Positions 9,396 through 16,671 of a stretch of 64,000 nt of DNA are shown here, piece after piece. A program made the position numbers and the translations under genes. The stretch is from Thermodesulfobium sp. 4217-1 (lineage in GTDB: Bacteria > Thermodesulfobiota > Thermodesulfobiia > Thermodesulfobiales > Thermodesulfobiaceae). The notes beneath the pieces were generated by a model. That model was not told the DNA's origin. It made no database searches and worked only from the letters and a program-made list of their open reading frames with translations. Location of the stretch: contig NZ_JBAGBW010000009.1 of NCBI RefSeq assembly GCF_039822205.1, forward strand, positions 1 through 64,000, in the 5' to 3' direction. Within the stretch, counting starts at the first letter, position 1. Each line of letters begins with the position of its first letter.

Positions 9396-9404
9396 ATGCT
9401 ATGA
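9396..9404 (+). promoter_or_regulatory. Two-codon upstream ORF overlapping the NUDIX start
   Basis: ATG-CTA-TGA: a Met-Leu-stop frame whose TGA overlaps the ATG of the NUDIX gene (9401) in an ATGA junction. The strong GGAGG (9385-9389) lies 6 bases before this ATG but 11 before the main one, so ribosomes may first engage the micro-ORF and reinitiate. Coincidence is quite possible. Confidence 0.35.
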
Positions 9405-9934
9405 AAGAGGATAAGACGTATGTAGAATATATCTATAATGGAAAAATTATCAAAGTAAGAAGAGATTGGGTTAAGATAAAAAAAGGGTCAAAACAACACA
9501 GAACATGGATGGAAGTAGTAGAATTTTCTAATGCAGTAGGAATGATTGCATTATTGAATAATGATGAAATATTATTGGTTGAGCAATTTAGACATGCGCC
9601 TGGTAAAAAGCTGATAGAGATACCTGCTGGGAAATTGGAACCTGGAGAATCTCCCGAGGTTGGCGCTGTGAGAGAGCTTATTGAGGAAACAGGATATAAA
9701 GCTAATAAAGTAAAGAAGATTTTTTCTATGTATACAACCCCAGGGTTTACAGATGAATACATGCATATTGTAGTTTGTGAAGATCTTGAGTATGTAGGAG
9801 TCAATCCTGATGATGATGAGATAATTAACGTCATTAAATTTAATATAAAAGACCTTGAGAAGATGGTCTTAGAGGGGAAGATTGGAGACGCCAAAACAGT
9901 GCTTGCAGTCCTTTATCTTACAAGAAGGCAATGA
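9401..9934 (+). CDS. nudF: NUDIX hydrolase, ADP-ribose pyrophosphatase type
   Basis: A 177-residue NUDIX enzyme that should split ADP-ribose (or a related nucleotide sugar) to AMP and ribose 5-phosphate. The Nudix box is complete at 77-99, from GKLEPGE through REL to EETGY. The upstream LLVEQFRHAPGKKLIEIPAG strand and the downstream YTTPGFTDE loop (the latter after the box) are typical of the ADP-ribose subgroup. The start at 9401 follows AAGGAGGG, with a two-codon frame in between. Its 3' end overlaps the recombinase start. The exact substrate is inferred from subgroup resemblance. Confidence 0.9.
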   Translation: MKEDKTYVEYIYNGKIIKVRRDWVKIKKGSKQHRTWMEVVEFSNAVGMIALLNNDEILLVEQFRHAPGKKLIEIPAGKLEPGESPEVGAVRELIEETGYKANKVKKIFSMYTTPGFTDEYMHIVVCEDLEYVGVNPDDDEIINVIKFNIKDLEKMVLEGKIGDAKTVLAVLYLTRRQ

Positions 9935-10820
9935 AGCTTTAAGTGCCTTTGTAAGCTATCTTTTTCTTATAAGGGGTTACTCTGATAATACCGTAAGCTC
10001 TTATAAAAGTGATGTGGAATCTTTTTTTAATTTTTTTTCAAATAAAATGCACGCTAACAACGACATAGAAAACTTGTTGCTCCAATATTCAAATAAATTG
10101 TTTTCTGATAACTATAAAGGAACTTCGGTGGAGAGAAAGCTGGTTGCTATAAAGCAATTTTTTATATTTTCTTTTCAAGAAGGTCTTTATAAGGGTAAAA
10201 TTCCTGAAATTATTTTGCCTAAGAGAGAAAGAAGACTTCCAACTTTTCTATCAAAAAGCAATATATCCAATATTTTTGATTTTATATCCAGTTCAGACCT
10301 ATTTTCTATTAGGGATTTATTTATTTTTAAGATGCTATATTTTACTGGGTTAAGAATCTCAGAACTTTTAAACTTGAAGATTGAAAATATTAATATCGAA
10401 AGAATGGATATAAGAGTTTTTGGAAAGGGTTCTAAAGAGAGAGTTATTCCCTTTCATTATGAAATTTCAGGATTGTTTAGATCTTATTTGAGTTATAGAA
10501 AAAGTCTTAATCCAAAGTGTGAGAATATTTTCGTTAATTCAAGGGGGAAACCTCTTTCAAGACAGTATGTGTGGAAGATGTGCAAAAAAATTGGAAGTTT
10601 CTTAAACCTAGACTTACATCCTCATATTTTTAGGCACTCACTTGCTACACATCTTCTCTCAGGTGGAGCTAGTATTAAGATAATACAGGATTTGCTTGGA
10701 CATGAATCTATTTCTACCACTCAAATATATACACATCTTATATATGAAGATCTTAAAAAAGAATATATCAGAGCGTTTGAAAAATTCAACTCGGGCTTAT
10801 TTTTTAGCAATACTTTATAA
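9882..10820 (+). CDS. Tyrosine recombinase, XerC/XerD type
   Basis: A 312-residue site-specific recombinase, probably resolving chromosome dimers at a dif site as a XerCD homologue. The N-terminal SAM-like core-binding domain (about 20-110) contains YSDNTVSSYKSD. The catalytic domain has all six active residues: Arg158 (TGLR), Lys182 (GKGSK), His248 and Arg251 (HIFR), His274 (LLGHES) and nucleophile Tyr283. TTG 9882 is the only start giving a full N-terminus with a ribosome site (GAGGGG, 4 bases away); it lies 53 bases inside the NUDIX gene. No integron, phage or transposon features surround it, so a housekeeping role is likelier than mobility. XerC versus XerD cannot be decided here. Confidence 0.88.
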   Translation: METPKQCLQSFILQEGNEALSAFVSYLFLIRGYSDNTVSSYKSDVESFFNFFSNKMHANNDIENLLLQYSNKLFSDNYKGTSVERKLVAIKQFFIFSFQEGLYKGKIPEIILPKRERRLPTFLSKSNISNIFDFISSSDLFSIRDLFIFKMLYFTGLRISELLNLKIENINIERMDIRVFGKGSKERVIPFHYEISGLFRSYLSYRKSLNPKCENIFVNSRGKPLSRQYVWKMCKKIGSFLNLDLHPHIFRHSLATHLLSGGASIKIIQDLLGHESISTTQIYTHLIYEDLKKEYIRAFEKFNSGLFFSNTL

Positions 10821-10860
10821 TATTAATTAGATTTATCTATTAGTTTAAAGGAGGCTTAAT

Positions 10861-12492
10861 TTGAGAAACTGCGCAGCAAGAGTTCCAGAACCTGTGAACG
10901 AACCAATCTATGAGTATAGAGTAGGAAGTAAAGAAAGAAGAGAGCTAAAAATAGCGTTGGAAGATATTGTTTCAAAAAAAGTAGAGATTCCATTAATTAT
11001 TGGTGGCAAAGAGATTAAAACTGAGAGTAAAATGGAAATTAGATGCCCTCACCAGCACAATGTTTTATTAGGGCACTATTATCAGGCAGGAAAAGAAGAG
11101 GTAAAGTTAGCAATTGACTCTGTTATGGATGCCAAAAAAACTTGGTCAAAGGTCGACTTTCAAGAAAGAACAGCAATTTTCTTAAGGGCAGCAGAGCTTC
11201 TTAGTACTAAGTATAGATTTATTATGAATGCCATAACTATGCTTTCAATCAGCAAGAATGCATTCCAGGCAGAGATAGATTGTGTGTGTGAGCTCATTGA
11301 TTTTTTGAGATTTAATGCAAGTTTTGCACAAAAGATCTATGAAGATCAGCCCATTTCTCCTAAGGGTTTTTGGAACAGAATGCAATATAGGCCTTTGGAG
11401 GGATTCGTTTTTGCTGTGCCGCCATTTAACTTTGTCTCCATTTCTGGAAATCTGCCAACTGCGCCAGCGATAATGGGGAATGTTTCTATCTGGAAACCTG
11501 CGTCTAGTGCAATTTATCCTTCATATATGTTTATGAAGATTTTGCAAGAGGCGGGACTTCCAGATGGGGTAATAAATTTTGTCCCTGGAAAAGGATCTAC
11601 TATGGGCGATCTTATATTTTCGTCTAAGAGCTTCTCGGGCCTGCATTTTACAGGAAGTTATGACACCTTTAACTACATGTGGAAATTTATAGCAAATAAT
11701 ATGTCAAATTATATTACATATCCGAGGATAGTTGGAGAAACAGGGGGCAAAGATTTCATATTTGCTCATAGTTCTGCTAATACCAGGAGTCTAATTACTG
11801 CAATAGTTAGGGGTTCTTTTGAATATCAAGGTCAAAAGTGCTCTGCAGTTTCAAGGGTGTACCTTCCAAAGTCAATGTTTAACAGTATTAAGGACGAATT
11901 ATTAAATGAGTTAAGCAAGATAAAAATGGGTTCTCCTGAAGATTTTACTAATTTTGTGAATGCAGTTATCGATAGGGAGTCGTATGACAAAATAAAATCA
12001 TACGTTGATTTTGTAAAGAATCAAAACGAAGCCAAGATATTTTTTGGTGGAAAATGCGATGACAGCGTTGGGTATTTTATAGAACCTACAGTTGTCGTCA
12101 CTGAAGATCCCCACTTTAAAACTATGGAGGAAGAGATTTTTGGGCCTGTGGTAACATTCTACCTTTATGATGATGACAAGTTTGAAGAGACCCTACATCT
12201 CTGTGACAAGACAAGCATCTATGGTCTAACAGGGGCAATATTTGCTCAAGATAGAAGCGCTATAAATACTGCAACTGAAATTCTTGAGTCAAGTGCTGGA
12301 AATTTCTATATCAACGATAAGCCTACAGGTGCTGTAGTTGGACAGCAGCCATTTGGAGGAGCAAGGGCAAGCGGAACAAACGATAAGGCAGGCAGCTTGC
12401 TAAATCTTATTAGGTGGACCAGTGCAAGGTCTGTCAAGGAAACGTTTAACCCTCCAGAGCATATTCAATATCCATTTATGGAGGAAAAATAA
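10861..12492 (+). CDS. L-glutamate gamma-semialdehyde (P5C) dehydrogenase
   Basis: A 543-residue aldehyde dehydrogenase of the P5C dehydrogenase branch, converting glutamate semialdehyde to glutamate with NAD+, the second step of proline breakdown. Catalytic Glu293 lies in VGETGGK and nucleophile Cys327 in QGQKCSAV. FVFAVPPFNFVSISGN is the family's cofactor loop, and VGQQPFGGARASGTNDKAG near the end is typical of stand-alone P5CDH. TTG 10861 follows AAAGGAGG at good spacing. The stop overlaps the next start as TAATG, and the partner proline dehydrogenase follows, so the pair is an operon. Confidence 0.95.
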   Translation: MRNCAARVPEPVNEPIYEYRVGSKERRELKIALEDIVSKKVEIPLIIGGKEIKTESKMEIRCPHQHNVLLGHYYQAGKEEVKLAIDSVMDAKKTWSKVDFQERTAIFLRAAELLSTKYRFIMNAITMLSISKNAFQAEIDCVCELIDFLRFNASFAQKIYEDQPISPKGFWNRMQYRPLEGFVFAVPPFNFVSISGNLPTAPAIMGNVSIWKPASSAIYPSYMFMKILQEAGLPDGVINFVPGKGSTMGDLIFSSKSFSGLHFTGSYDTFNYMWKFIANNMSNYITYPRIVGETGGKDFIFAHSSANTRSLITAIVRGSFEYQGQKCSAVSRVYLPKSMFNSIKDELLNELSKIKMGSPEDFTNFVNAVIDRESYDKIKSYVDFVKNQNEAKIFFGGKCDDSVGYFIEPTVVVTEDPHFKTMEEEIFGPVVTFYLYDDDKFEETLHLCDKTSIYGLTGAIFAQDRSAINTATEILESSAGNFYINDKPTGAVVGQQPFGGARASGTNDKAGSLLNLIRWTSARSVKETFNPPEHIQYPFMEEK

Positions 12493-13391
12493 TGTTAAAT
12501 AGCATATTTAATTTTTTGACTTCAAATACAATTGATTATGTTCCTGAACAGATTATTGAAATATTTTCAAAAAAATATGTTTCTGGCCCTCTTCTCTCAG
12601 ACGCAATAAGAGTAGTTAGTGATTTAAATTCCAGAGGCATTATGGCTACCATAGATGTTTTGGGCGAGTCTGTAACGAATGAAGATCAGACTATATTTTT
12701 TAGAAATGAATGTATAAGAGTGCTCGAAACAATTAAAAAAGAGTCATTAGATGCGAATCTTTCTCTAAAACCTACTCAGATGGGATTGGCTATAAACAAA
12801 GCACTTTGTTACGAAAATATAAGAAAGATTGTTCAGAAGGCAAGCGATTTGGATAATTTTGTAAGAGTTGATATGGAGGATTCACCCTTTACTACCGATA
12901 CGTTGAAGATGTACAAACTTTTAAGGGAAGAATTCCCCGGTCATGTTGGAACTGTTTTGCAGGCTTATCTAAGAAGGACGGCCGATGATATAGAAAATCT
13001 TTCTGAGAAGCCATTCAATATTAGACTTTGTAAGGGCATATACATAGAGCCATATAAGCTTGCTTATAAAAGTCACGAATTAGTTAATGAAAATTATATA
13101 TATTGTCTTGAAAAACTATTTAAGAAAAAGGCTTATGTTGGCATTGCAACCCATGATGAAAAATTGGTATTTCATGCAATGAAATTGATCGAAAAATACA
13201 ATTTAAATCCAGGTGAATATGAATTCCAAATGCTACTTGGGATTGGGGACGAATTAAGAGAGTTTATACTTTCTAAGAAAAACAGATTAAGAATTTATGT
13301 TCCATACGGTGAGCAATGGATATCTTATGTTAGAAGAAGGCTTAAAGAAAACCCAAATATTATTAAAACTGCATTGGGCATAAAACTGTAA
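12492..13391 (+). CDS. Proline dehydrogenase
   Basis: A 299-residue FAD enzyme that oxidises proline to pyrroline-5-carboxylate, passing electrons to quinone. It is a compact monofunctional type like those of Thermus and Bacillus. Barrel motifs in order are SLKPTQMG, RVDMEDS, QAYLRRT, RLCKGIY, ATHDEK, YEFQMLLGI, and the substrate-binding end YVPYGEQWISYVRRRLKENP. It begins on the TAATG junction with P5C dehydrogenase. Together they turn proline into glutamate. A short gap with a promoter separates it from the binding protein downstream. Confidence 0.95.
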   Translation: MLNSIFNFLTSNTIDYVPEQIIEIFSKKYVSGPLLSDAIRVVSDLNSRGIMATIDVLGESVTNEDQTIFFRNECIRVLETIKKESLDANLSLKPTQMGLAINKALCYENIRKIVQKASDLDNFVRVDMEDSPFTTDTLKMYKLLREEFPGHVGTVLQAYLRRTADDIENLSEKPFNIRLCKGIYIEPYKLAYKSHELVNENYIYCLEKLFKKKAYVGIATHDEKLVFHAMKLIEKYNLNPGEYEFQMLLGIGDELREFILSKKNRLRIYVPYGEQWISYVRRRLKENPNIIKTALGIKL

Positions 13392-13410
13392 TATAAAGGT
13401 TTTTTATGTA

Positions 13411-13440
13411 TTGTTAATTAAAGTGAAAATGTAATAAAAT
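13411..13440 (+). promoter_or_regulatory. Candidate promoter for the binding-protein gene
   Basis: TTGTTA (13411-13416), an 18-base spacer and TAAAAT (13435-13440), matching consensus at four and five of six positions. The transcript would start near 13447, ahead of AGGGGGTG and the TTG start at 13478. Confidence 0.5.
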
Positions 13441-13477
13441 ATAAGTTGTAGTAAATATTATTTTAGGGGGTGTTAAT

Positions 13478-14611
13478 TTGTTTTTGAAGTACAAGAAGTA
13501 TTTGTTTTTAGCAGTATTCTTATTTGGGGTGGGTTTGTTATTGGCTGGGTGTTCTGGAACTCAGCAAAAGGCGGCAAGTTCTACAATCAAGATTGCGGTA
13601 GTAGGACCAATGACTGGATCACAAGCAAAGTATGGTGAGGATTGGAAGAATTCTACGCTTTTGGCTATCGATGAAATTAACGCAAAGGGAGGGATTAAAG
13701 GCAAGAAGTTAGAGGCAGTAGTATTTGATGATGCAGCAGATCCAAAACAAGCTGTATCTGTGGCACAAAAGATTGTCAGCGATCCAAGCATCATAGCAGT
13801 AATCGGGCATGTAGATTCTGGATGCTCAATACCTGCATCTAAGATTTATGCACAAGCAAACATACCAATGTTAACTGTTTCTACAAATCCAGAATTAACA
13901 CAGCAAGGACTAAAGAATATTTTTAGAGTAGCTCCTACTGATAACGTTCAGGGTAGTTTTGCTGCTGAATTTTTATTCAAAAAGGGATATAAAAATGTAG
14001 CAGTTCTCCAAGACAAGTCCGCGTATGGTCAAGGAGTTGCCACCGAGTTTAAAAATAGTTTTGAAAAATTAGGCGGGAAAGTGCTTGACTTTGAGGGAGT
14101 AGCTCAAGGCGAAAAAGATTTTTCTGCTATCCTGACAAAATTTAAAACTCTTAAGCCAGATATAATTTATTTTGGCGGATATTATCCTGAGGGCGCTCTT
14201 ATAACAAAACAGATGAGAGACTTGGGTATGAAAATGCCATTGGTAGGACCTGATGGTCTTTATGATCCTCAATTCTTAAAGATTGCAGGGGATGCAGCCA
14301 ATGGAGATATAATAACAAATATTGGATTAAACATTGAAAAAGATCCAAATGCTAAAGACTTCTTAGCTGCCTATAAGGCAAAGTACGGAGAACCAGGAGC
14401 ATATGGCATATTTGCCTATGAGGCAACCAAGATATTGGCTGCTGCTCTTGACAAAGATCCTACAGCTAAGGGCGAAGCACTTATAAAACTTTTGGATGAG
14501 ACTAATTACACTGGTGTTCTCGGAAAAACAACATTTGCTCCAAATGGAGACACAACTAACAAGATAATCACTGTATATCAAGTAGAGAACGCTAAGTTTG
14601 TAGAGATTTAG
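13478..14611 (+). CDS. ABC-type branched-chain amino acid binding lipoprotein
   Basis: A 377-residue periplasmic-binding protein of the LivJ/Leu-Ile-Val class. The N-terminus is a lipoprotein signal with lipobox LLAGC and lipidated Cys25. The mature part shows IKIAVVGPMTGSQAKYGED, GIKGKKLEAVVFDDAADP, the first-lobe AVIGHVDSGCSIPAS and second-lobe YGQGVATEF regions. TTG 13478 has AGGGGGTG at ideal spacing. No permease or ATPase genes lie beside it, so it must serve a transporter encoded elsewhere or act as a sensor. Its position after the proline-catabolic pair hints at proline or glutamate-type ligands, but the ligand is unknown. Confidence 0.9.
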   Translation: MFLKYKKYLFLAVFLFGVGLLLAGCSGTQQKAASSTIKIAVVGPMTGSQAKYGEDWKNSTLLAIDEINAKGGIKGKKLEAVVFDDAADPKQAVSVAQKIVSDPSIIAVIGHVDSGCSIPASKIYAQANIPMLTVSTNPELTQQGLKNIFRVAPTDNVQGSFAAEFLFKKGYKNVAVLQDKSAYGQGVATEFKNSFEKLGGKVLDFEGVAQGEKDFSAILTKFKTLKPDIIYFGGYYPEGALITKQMRDLGMKMPLVGPDGLYDPQFLKIAGDAANGDIITNIGLNIEKDPNAKDFLAAYKAKYGEPGAYGIFAYEATKILAAALDKDPTAKGEALIKLLDETNYTGVLGKTTFAPNGDTTNKIITVYQVENAKFVEI

Positions 14612-14614
14612 GGG

Positions 14615-14643
14615 TTGGCAATTTTTGTTTTTTAGTTTATAAT
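14615..14643 (+). promoter_or_regulatory. Strong promoter for tRNA-Gly/tRNA-Arg
   Basis: TTGGCA (14615-14620), a 17-base spacer and perfect TATAAT (14638-14643). The predicted transcript begins about 6 bases before tRNA-Gly, as expected for a tRNA promoter. Confidence 0.85.
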
Positions 14644-14655
14644 TTCAACATGTGA

Positions 14656-14731
14656 GCGGGAGTAGCTCAGTCGGTAGAGCATCAGCCTTCCAAGCTGAGG
14701 GTCGCGGGTTCGAATCTCGTCTCCCGCTCCA
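14656..14731 (+). tRNA. tRNA-Gly (anticodon TCC)
   Basis: A 76-base cloverleaf with acceptor GCGGGAG/CTCCCGC, an AGCTCAG D-arm, anticodon stem TCAGC/GCTGA around CTTCCAA, T-arm GGTTCGAATC and an encoded CCA. The loop gives anticodon TCC, glycine. It is followed 12 bases later by tRNA-Arg on the same transcript. Confidence 0.96.
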
Positions 14732-14743
14732 TGTTAATTTTAA

Positions 14744-14820
14744 GCGCCCGTAGCTCAGTTGGACAGAGCGGCGGACTTCTAATCCGTAGGTCACAGGTTC
14801 GAATCCTGTCGGGCGCGCCA
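14744..14820 (+). tRNA. tRNA-Arg (anticodon TCT)
   Basis: A 77-base cloverleaf with acceptor GCGCCCG/CGGGCGC, discriminator G and an encoded CCA. The anticodon stem GCGGA/TCCGT (one G-T pair) encloses CTTCTAA, anticodon TCT, reading AGA/AGG. AGA is a heavily used Arg codon in the neighbouring genes, so this is probably a major species. Confidence 0.95.
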
Positions 14821-14854
14821 CTTTTTATGCAAGATATTTTAAGGGGGAATAATT

Positions 14855-15628
14855 GTGAAGAACAATTCTGTGGTTTATGAATGCAGTCCCAATAGCTCTT
14901 TAGATATCAGCGTTAAAAAGAAAAATATTTCATATTTATCAGTTAATACTACCTTAAAAAGCGTTCTCTTTTTTGATTCAAACAATGAGGGTAAACTACC
15001 TGGAATTTTGTTGTTTTCTGATTGGTTAGGTGTGAGCGATTTTGCCTTTGAAAAGGCAAGAAGTTTTGTAAAAGAGGGATTTGTAGTTTTGGTTGCTGAT
15101 GTTTACGGCGATGGCAAGGTCGCAAAGGATCAAAAAGAAGCATTTGAGCTCTCTTCTGTTTATAAAAACAATAGGCTTTTAATGCGAGAAAGAGCTAACG
15201 CATCGTTTGAGGAATTTAAAAAACTTGATGTTGTTAAAAAAAATAATATATCTGCTGTAGGTTATTGCTTTGGGGGGACAGTAGCACTTGAACTAGCAAG
15301 GGATGGTGCTGATCTTAAAAATGTGGTAGTTTTTCATGCAGGCTTAGACACTCCATTGGAAGCTGTTCCAGGAAACTTTAAACCTAAAGTATTAGCTTTG
15401 CACGGAGCAGACGATCCGCATGTGCCTACCGAACAGGTACTGAAGTTTCAAGAGGAGTTAAGAAAAGCAAAAGCTGACTGGTCATTCGTTTCTTATGGAA
15501 ATAGCGTTCATTCGTTTACTAACAAAAAGGCTGGTACAGATTCGTCTAAAGGGGTGGCTTATAATAAATTGGCTGATAAGAGGTCATGGTCTGTCGCTAT
15601 CAGCTTTCTAAAAGAGAATATCAAATAA
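14855..15628 (+). CDS. Dienelactone hydrolase family protein
   Basis: A 257-residue alpha/beta-hydrolase of the DLH family. The triad is visible: nucleophile Cys138 in GYCFGG, Asp187 in HGADDPHVP and His219 in GNSVHSF. Family members hydrolyse dienelactones or other small esters and lactones; the substrate here is unknown. GTG 14855 follows AAGGGGG. With only 34 bases after tRNA-Arg and no promoter between, it is probably read from the tRNA promoter. The N-terminal 45 residues are longer than in classical DLH but carry no signal peptide. No aromatic-degradation genes adjoin it, so a clc-type pathway role is unlikely. Confidence 0.85.
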   Translation: MKNNSVVYECSPNSSLDISVKKKNISYLSVNTTLKSVLFFDSNNEGKLPGILLFSDWLGVSDFAFEKARSFVKEGFVVLVADVYGDGKVAKDQKEAFELSSVYKNNRLLMRERANASFEEFKKLDVVKKNNISAVGYCFGGTVALELARDGADLKNVVVFHAGLDTPLEAVPGNFKPKVLALHGADDPHVPTEQVLKFQEELRKAKADWSFVSYGNSVHSFTNKKAGTDSSKGVAYNKLADKRSWSVAISFLKENIK

Positions 15629-15730
15629 TGGGTTTTTAAAAAACTATAGCTTATAAATTTACAAGATATCAGTTATAAAAAACACTTATTTTTTAATATA
15701 TTTAATTTGTAATTTTGCTTATTTAAATAA

Positions 15731-15739
15731 TGTTATAAT
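15731..15739 (+). promoter_or_regulatory. Extended -10 promoter for the metallo-beta-lactamase-fold gene
   Basis: TGTTATAAT is a perfect extended -10 element (TG-N-TATAAT). No good -35 is visible, as expected for this promoter class. The transcript would start near 15746, ahead of ACGAGGGG and ATG 15779. Confidence 0.5.
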
Positions 15740-15778
15740 AAAATGCTGTTTTAAGTAAACTAAAAACGAGGGGATATT

Positions 15779-16615
15779 ATGAAAATTACTATTGCAATGG
15801 ATAATTGTGTCCATGCCCCAACTCCATATTCTTTTAAAGCCGAACACGGCATGTCGATTTTAATCAATGTATCTAACAAACTTATACTGTTTGACACAGG
15901 CCAATCAGGGTCAATTATTCACAATCTTTCTTTATTAGGCGTTAACCCAAAAGATTTGGATATGATTGTTTTGAGTCATGGACACTATGATCATACAGGC
16001 GGTTTATTGTCTATTTTGGATAATGCAAGAAAAGAGATACCAATATTTCTCCATAAAGACGCCTTTCTTGACAGGTATTCTGTTGCTGCTGGGAAGAAAT
16101 TTCATATTGGTATTCCCTATTCTAAGGCATATTTGGAATCATTGGGTGCAAATTTTGTTTTTGTTGAAAATGTTTTAGAGATTGTCCCAGGGCTGTTCTT
16201 GAGTGGTACTATTCCGCGTGAAACTGATTATGAAAAGGGAGATTCAAATTTAGTTATAGAAAAAGATGGCAAAACTGTAAAAGATCCGATTTTAGATGAT
16301 ATGGCTTTATATGCTTTTAAGGATAATGGGCTTATAGCCCTGACAGGATGTGCCCATGCTGGCATTATAAATATTATCCGTTATGGGCTTAAAGTGCTAA
16401 AAACAGATAATCTTTATGCAATTGTTGGGGGAACTCATCTTGGTCCTGCGAGTCCAGAACAAAGAGAAAGTACAATTTCAGATTTGTTAGATGCTAAGCC
16501 AGCTATTGTGGCTGCCAATCATTGTACTGGTTTTTCTATGATGGCAAAGCTAAAAGATTCGTTTGGGGATCGTTTTATAGCTGCTTTTGTAGGAACTGAA
16601 ATTGATTTTTCATAA
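15779..16615 (+). CDS. Metallo-beta-lactamase-fold hydrolase, COG1237 type
   Basis: A 278-residue metal-dependent hydrolase. The metal motif SHGHYDHTGG supplies His67, His69, Asp71 and His72. Further ligands come from TGCAHAGI, GGTHLG and the late AANHCTG. The arrangement matches COG1237, whose archaeal members act on the pterin precursor ribofuranosylaminobenzene phosphate. Many bacterial members have no known substrate, so I do not assign that reaction. ATG 15779 follows a strong GAGGGG. It lies between the DLH-like enzyme and an MFS permease in the same direction and may form a small functional unit with them. Confidence 0.85.
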   Translation: MKITIAMDNCVHAPTPYSFKAEHGMSILINVSNKLILFDTGQSGSIIHNLSLLGVNPKDLDMIVLSHGHYDHTGGLLSILDNARKEIPIFLHKDAFLDRYSVAAGKKFHIGIPYSKAYLESLGANFVFVENVLEIVPGLFLSGTIPRETDYEKGDSNLVIEKDGKTVKDPILDDMALYAFKDNGLIALTGCAHAGIINIIRYGLKVLKTDNLYAIVGGTHLGPASPEQRESTISDLLDAKPAIVAANHCTGFSMMAKLKDSFGDRFIAAFVGTEIDFS

Positions 16616-16671
16616 CGCTTAATTTTAGGAGGTGATTTAGTTTAGCTTTAAAATTCTTAGGAGGTGTAAAT

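Noticed and set aside
9433-9894. Open minus-strand frame (153 codons) over the NUDIX gene
   Set aside because: It is antisense to a gene with a complete Nudix box; the translated product is Ser/Ile-rich noise.
9882-10820. Integrase of a mobile element
   Set aside because: No attachment-site repeats, phage genes, cargo or composition change were seen around it, and tRNA genes are 4 kb away and intact.
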